From Zoroaster sp. YZ-2022 (Eukaryota > Echinodermata > Asteroidea > Forcipulatida > Zoroasteridae): 64,000 nucleotides of DNA. Positions 62,126 through 64,000 of this stretch are shown here, piece by piece; position 1 is the stretch's first letter; each line of letters opens with the position of its first letter. The translations under genes and the position numbers were made by a program. The DNA lies in contig CM055821.1 of assembly GCA_029582265.1 (NCBI GenBank), forward strand, positions 48,622,444-48,686,443. Reading direction: 5' to 3'. Under the pieces are notes generated by a model. The model saw only the letters and a program-made list of their open reading frames with translations, made no database searches and had not been told where the DNA came from.

Positions 62126-62905
62126 CGCTCTGCAAATCCATGTATTTATGTGCAAAGCCATCTCGTAAAACCAAAATTAATTGAATTAAATTGTTTTATT
62201 AAAAAAAAAAATAGGAACATACCCCATAACCCCGGGGAAGGTTATAAAAACAACAAAAAACAAATTGTGGCGGGTGTGTTTCCAAAGAGAAAAAATACAA
62301 AAGTAATATTACATTTATACAACATTGTGCCTCTCTTGCAGTTCAGTAAACTACGGAATATGTTTGCAACAAGTAGGGCCTTTTAACCTGAGATGACATA
62401 AGAATTAGAAATTGCTCCTCCTTAGTCATGGAATTGAAGGCTGTGTGCATTTTACATATATCATGTAACATATTCTTCCTTTGCTCAGTATACAATGGAC
62501 AGTCAAATTTTGTGGTGTTAAACCATTATATCTATTTATGTTCATGTACAGAACATGTAGACAGTCACCATTCGGACGACGCGCCTTGATCCTTCTGCAC
62601 AACTTGCTTAAATTCAAGGCGTAGCTCATTATGCCAAATTTAAAAACGAAAGGAGTATTCTCATTGTTTATTGGTTTAGATCAGCAACTGCTCTCTGTGA
62701 TGTCATATGCATACATTGTGTGCATGTGTGTGTGCGCATGCATTGTGTGTGGGATCAAACGAGCTAGCGGCCTAAGATTGGCCATCATTTAAAATGAAGC
62801 GCCCACAAATCAACAATTCTTGCATATGAATTTCCATCGGATTTCCAATGGGAAAATAAAGAAACACATAAACTCTCGATAATAGAAGGATCAAAGCTGT
62901 TGAGT
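62126..62905. other. Intergenic, no clear gene
   Basis: A TG/CA-rich patch at 62700-62750 (TGTGCATGTGTGTGTGCGCATGCATTGTG). Short open frames only. Confidence 0.4.
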
Positions 62906-62907
62906 GA

Positions 62908-63024
62908 CACAAGTCAATGCGCATGCGCGTGGCAATTCCAATTAGGCTTATTTAAGATTACCTTGGAAGGTAAATGACGTGTATAGATTGTACAAACTCA
63001 AGATAAATATAGCTTGATAATCCA
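62908..63024. repeat. Direct repeat, first copy
   Basis: CACAAGTCAATGCGCATGCG, then CGTGGCAATTCCAATTAGGC and TTATTTAAGATTACCTTGGAAGG, ending AGATAATCCAT-like. Repeated at 63869-64000. Confidence 0.85.
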
Positions 63025-63868
63025 TGTTGCCACAGCAACGTATAAACAATAAGCGCAAATTTGGAGGAGCCATTAGCAGGATGCCCGAGATGATAAACAC
63101 TGAAGGTTTTGTATTGTTTTTGTTTTGTTTAAAAAAAAAACATGAAATCAATTCATTACTGTTCGCAGATTTTTTCATCATGTCTTTAAAACAAATACTT
63201 TGTAGTGAGATATTTCACCAAAATAGTTGTGAAGCTCGGTTTAACAATAATTATGTACCTAAATTAATTTATGACGGGACCCACAATAAATAAATTTTGG
63301 GACATATTTACTGTAACCCATGCTTCTTGTGATTATTTTGAAACATGTTTCATTTTAAAGCATCTGTTTGCCTTTCCTCAAGTAAAATAGCAGTGTTCCA
63401 ATGAAAAAGAAATATTCATCTTTAAACATGTCATTTGAAATTGCATCTCCGATATTGCATTTGTGTTGAAGCTTATATCGAAATGAATAGTTACGTTAGC
63501 AGGTGCTTTGGGTACTATCCCACCAATAAATTCCATTATTTTGAGGAGTTTAAAGTTCAGTTCTTATTTAAGAATCATGGAAATTGCTTGTGATATAATA
63601 CAGCGACTGTTCGAAAATTTCAGCTTTTAGTCAATTTGATCTGGGAATACAGACCTTTCGTGTTCATTGTTTTTAAATTGAAATTGACTTCTTTAAAATT
63701 GGTTAGATTTAATAATTAAAGTATTATGTTTATGATCTACTCAATTTCCCAAAGAGAAATTTCCATAATTTTGCCATAATACCTAAACACAACAATCACC
63801 AAAGAACTCGCCCCCATTGACTTTGCACACAACCTCGTACGCATGGGTACTCATTTTTCCACACCATG
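63025..63868. other. Spacer between the direct repeats, no clear gene
   Basis: AT-rich with short frames on both strands, including an 89-codon plus frame from 63024 to 63293 that has no recognisable family. Confidence 0.4.
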
Positions 63869-64000
63869 AGGTATGGCACAAGTCAATGCGCATGCGCGTG
63901 GCAATTCCAATTAGGCTTATTTAAGATTACCTTGGAAGGTCCTTAGCAGTGACGTGTATAGATTGCACAAACTCTAGATAAAGATATCAAGATAATCCAT
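63869..64000. repeat. Direct repeat, second copy (reaches window edge)
   Basis: Same as 62908-63024 with an extra CCTTAGCAG before TGACGTGTATAGATTG. The duplication may continue beyond the window. Confidence 0.85.

Overview
The window looks like a piece of an invertebrate animal genome. It has a long spliced gene with many introns, tRNA-derived SINEs with ATT tails, a Polinton/Maverick, TTAA-flanked DNA transposons, a THAP-bearing Kolobok-like element and a CR1/Jockey-type LINE. The repeat mix suggests a marine, non-vertebrate deuterostome such as an echinoderm. That is an inference from repeat types, not a species call. No bacterial features, rRNA or CRISPR are present.

Layout. (1) 1-19213, minus strand: remnants of a tRNA 2'-phosphotransferase gene (TRPT1/Tpt1 family). 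Pieces lie at 662-735, 1168-1252, about 2550-2685 and 19120-19213, with stops and frameshifts. (2) 2801-18428: a 15.6-kb decayed Polinton sits inside an intron of that gene. It keeps about 300-bp terminal inverted repeats and remnants of POLB, integrase, packaging ATPase, capsid protein and small membrane or coiled-coil proteins. (3) 18429-23387: repeat-rich intergenic DNA. (4) 23388-56756, minus strand: a complete NUP133 nucleoporin gene. I resolve 33 coding exons whose phases all agree, totalling 3450 nt (1149 codons plus stop). Its introns hold most of the repeats: SINEs, TTAA elements, hAT, long-TIR elements, minisatellites and a family of palindromic retro-repeats. (5) 56784-64000: the NUP133 5' flank, then two adjacent Kolobok-like elements with broken THAP exons, a 5'-truncated LINE, a SINE and a direct duplication.

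How it fits together. NUP133 is the only gene here that looks functional. It encodes a scaffold subunit of the Y-shaped (Nup107-160) nuclear pore complex, with an N-terminal beta-propeller and a C-terminal helical stack. The clean frames of NUP133 argue that the many breaks in the TRPT1 remnant and the Polinton are real decay, not assembly error. The points most worth a second look are a palindromic short retroelement with a hammerhead-like core and target duplications up to 52 bp, paired TGACGTCA palindromes in both Polinton termini, and a 44-bp minisatellite amplified from the end of a TTAA element.
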